A DNA stretch of 33,074 bases from an uncultured Bacilli bacterium (GTDB lineage: Bacteria; Bacillota_I; Bacilli_A; RF39; UBA660): positions 1-33,074 of the forward strand of contig CAKOPW010000016.1 of assembly GCA_934101115.1 (NCBI GenBank). The letters are read 5' to 3'. The position numbers and the translations under genes are program-made. This document shows, piece by piece, positions 32,562 through 33,074 of the stretch (positions within the stretch are counted from its first letter, which is position 1; each line of letters begins with the position of its first letter). The notes below the pieces were generated by a model. It worked only from the letters and a program-made list of their open reading frames with translations, was not told where the DNA came from and did not search any database.

Positions 32562-32643
32562 AGTGAGAAGCAAAGTTTCTTTAGGACGCGATGCTTACCA
32601 CAGTTTGGGTTGCACCTTTTTCAAAAGAAAAGGTGCTTTTTTA
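32562..32643 (+). ncRNA. Plus-strand small RNA, candidate antitoxin RNA
   Basis: A stretch of about 80 nt bounded by a good promoter and a strong terminator, with no open frame of note. The 5' part can fold: GTG and AAGCA (32563-32572) pair with TGCTT and CAC (32592-32601), leaving AGGACGCGA in the loop. It ends five bases from the stop codon of the facing 31-codon gene, so transcripts of the two converge and overlap. Its GTGAGAAGCA can pair at nine of ten positions with TGCTTATCAC in the leader of that gene. It resembles RatA/SR4-type antitoxin RNAs by layout only. I could not match it to a known RNA family. Confidence 0.55.
32612..32642 (+). terminator. Terminator of the small RNA
   Basis: GCACCTTTT (32612-32620), seven-base loop, AAAAGGTGC (32628-32636), then six T. 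On the minus strand the hairpin exists but no T-run follows. Confidence 0.8.
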
Positions 32644-32647
32644 TATC

Positions 32648-32743
32648 TTATATTCCTTTTCTACAAAGAAGATATAATAATATAAAAATTATAATGATTA
32701 AACTTGTTACTAGTAGTTCTATTTTAAATTGGTGTTTAAACAT
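32648..32743 (-). CDS. 31-aa membrane peptide, candidate type I toxin
   Basis: A 31-codon gene on the minus strand, ATG at 32741-32743, TAA at 32648-32650. It encodes MFKHQFKIELL, then an uninterrupted hydrophobic stretch (VTSLIIIIFILLYLL, residues 12-26) and a basic end CRKGI. AAGGAAG precedes the start by nine to ten bases. It has a near-consensus promoter and a structured leader of about 170 nt, much longer than the gene, and faces a small RNA. Size, single helix, charged tail and convergent RNA fit type I toxins (TxpA/BsrG/Fst layout). I see no sequence identity to a known toxin. It could instead be a small regulatory membrane peptide. Confidence 0.55.
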   Translation of the reverse strand: MFKHQFKIELLVTSLIIIIFILLYLLCRKGI

Positions 32744-32911
32744 TATACATCACTTCCTTACTACAGCTTATTTTGCTGAAAATTCACGTCCTACATATAA
32801 GAAAGTGATAAGCATCTTTTCCTTGCTTCTCAAGAAAATATTTAAGCATAATTTTTTTATATTTCAAAACTACAAAATTTTAAATTTAGAGGCTCAGATC
32901 TTTAATATCTG
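32744..32911 (-). ncRNA. Structured 5' leader of the small membrane peptide
   Basis: Between the predicted start near 32911 and the ATG. On the minus strand it holds a CAGAT/ATCTG hairpin, then GAGAAGCAAGG (32821-32831) with GATGCTTATCAC (32805-32816), which can pair through AAGCA/TGCTT. TAGGACGTGA (32784-32793) follows, then a CAGC/GCTG hairpin just before the ribosome site. The first three boxes recur in the plus-strand RNA. Confidence 0.5.
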
Positions 32912-32917
32912 TATTGA

Positions 32918-32946
32918 TTTATATGTAAATCGTTAAAATCTGTCAA
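32918..32946 (-). promoter_or_regulatory. Near-consensus promoter of the small membrane peptide gene
   Basis: Minus-strand TTGACA (32941-32946), exactly 17 bases, TATAAA (32918-32923). One of the best box pairs in the window. Confidence 0.7.
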
Positions 32947-32982
32947 AAAAAAGCTACCAATTTTTAAGTTTGGTAGTTTTTA
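32945..32982. terminator. Bidirectional terminator
   Basis: CTACCAA (32954-32960) and TTGGTAG (32970-32976) around nine bases. On the minus strand eight T follow after one C; on the plus strand five T follow. It insulates the small-peptide promoter from upstream transcription. Confidence 0.65.
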
Positions 32983-32991
32983 CACTTTTTT

Positions 32992-33030
32992 ACAAAAAAA
33001 TAAAGAAAGCATTCTTTCAACTTTCTTTAT
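32992..33030 (-). terminator. Terminator of the gene at the right edge
   Basis: On the minus strand ATAAAGAAAG (33021-33030) pairs with CTTTCTTTAT (33000-33009) around an eleven-base loop, followed by seven T. It lies four bases after a TAA. Confidence 0.75.
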
Positions 33031-33034
33031 AAAA

Positions 33035-33074
33035 TTATTCAGTAATATCAGTAGTTTGAGTAATTGTACTAGTG
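33035..33074 (-). CDS. C-terminal fragment of a gene cut by the window edge
   Basis: The last twelve codons, TSTITQTTDITE, then TAA at 33035-33037. The Thr-rich end and the terminator directly after the stop support a real gene, but nothing can be said about function. The downstream spacer then leads to the small-peptide locus. Confidence 0.5.
   Translation of the reverse strand, partial: TSTITQTTDITE

Noticed and set aside
32610..32936. Plus-strand 108-codon open frame
   Set aside because: It begins inside the terminator hairpin of the small RNA, lacks a ribosome site and has AT-driven composition; the minus strand explains the region better.

Overview
The window is AT-rich DNA from a low-GC Firmicute. 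Probably it is an uncultured, wall-bearing member of the Bacilli, of the gut RF39/Erysipelotrichia kind, but that placement is inference. Evidence: sepF-divIVA division genes, a T-box-like leader before a single-chain glycyl-tRNA synthetase, PriA, Shine-Dalgarno sites of the AGGAGG type, and TGA used as a true stop (for example 10095-10097), which excludes the Mycoplasma code. Every convincing protein gene lies on the minus strand, so the genes read from high to low coordinates. The only plus-strand gene proposed is a small RNA near 32.6 kb.

Region 1 (33074-29655). The right edge holds the last codons of a gene with its terminator. Next comes a previously unlabelled locus: a 31-codon membrane-peptide gene on the minus strand with a near-consensus promoter and long leader, facing a roughly 80-nt plus-strand RNA with its own promoter and terminator. 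This is the layout of a type I toxin-antitoxin system. Then follow two adjacent genes for secreted paralogues that share about 165 N-terminal residues but carry different C-terminal modules (ALK-type glycine-rich; DUF6273-type). A run of eight G lies between candidate -35 and -10 boxes upstream of this pair, a possible phase-variation switch.

Region 2 (29611-22085), mostly housekeeping: priA, a cysteine-containing protein of unknown function, a compact T-box-like leader followed by a LOG-family gene and glyS, sepF-divIVA, then rfbD-rfbC for dTDP-L-rhamnose. The rfbD promoter appears to be embedded in the divIVA terminator.

Region 3 (22084-21730). A non-coding stretch with a degenerate 54-codon open fragment, possibly a transposase remnant, and two inverted repeats.

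Region 4 (21729-about 350). A 21-kb cell-surface polysaccharide locus: Wzt/Wzm-type ABC exporter, large multidomain glycosyltransferases including a WsaF-like one, a HAD-fusion protein, and a GtrA/GT2/membrane-transferase set. These are followed by a nucleotidyltransferase, a membrane-kinase fusion and a HAD phosphatase, then a DUF2142/GT2/DUF2304/flippase block resembling streptococcal GacL-I-J-K, and three more glycosyltransferases. Together with rfbC/D this suggests a rhamnose-containing wall polysaccharide. The backbone would be exported by the ABC transporter and decorated outside the cell by lipid-linked sugars. The left end has two small unknown genes and the start of another gene.
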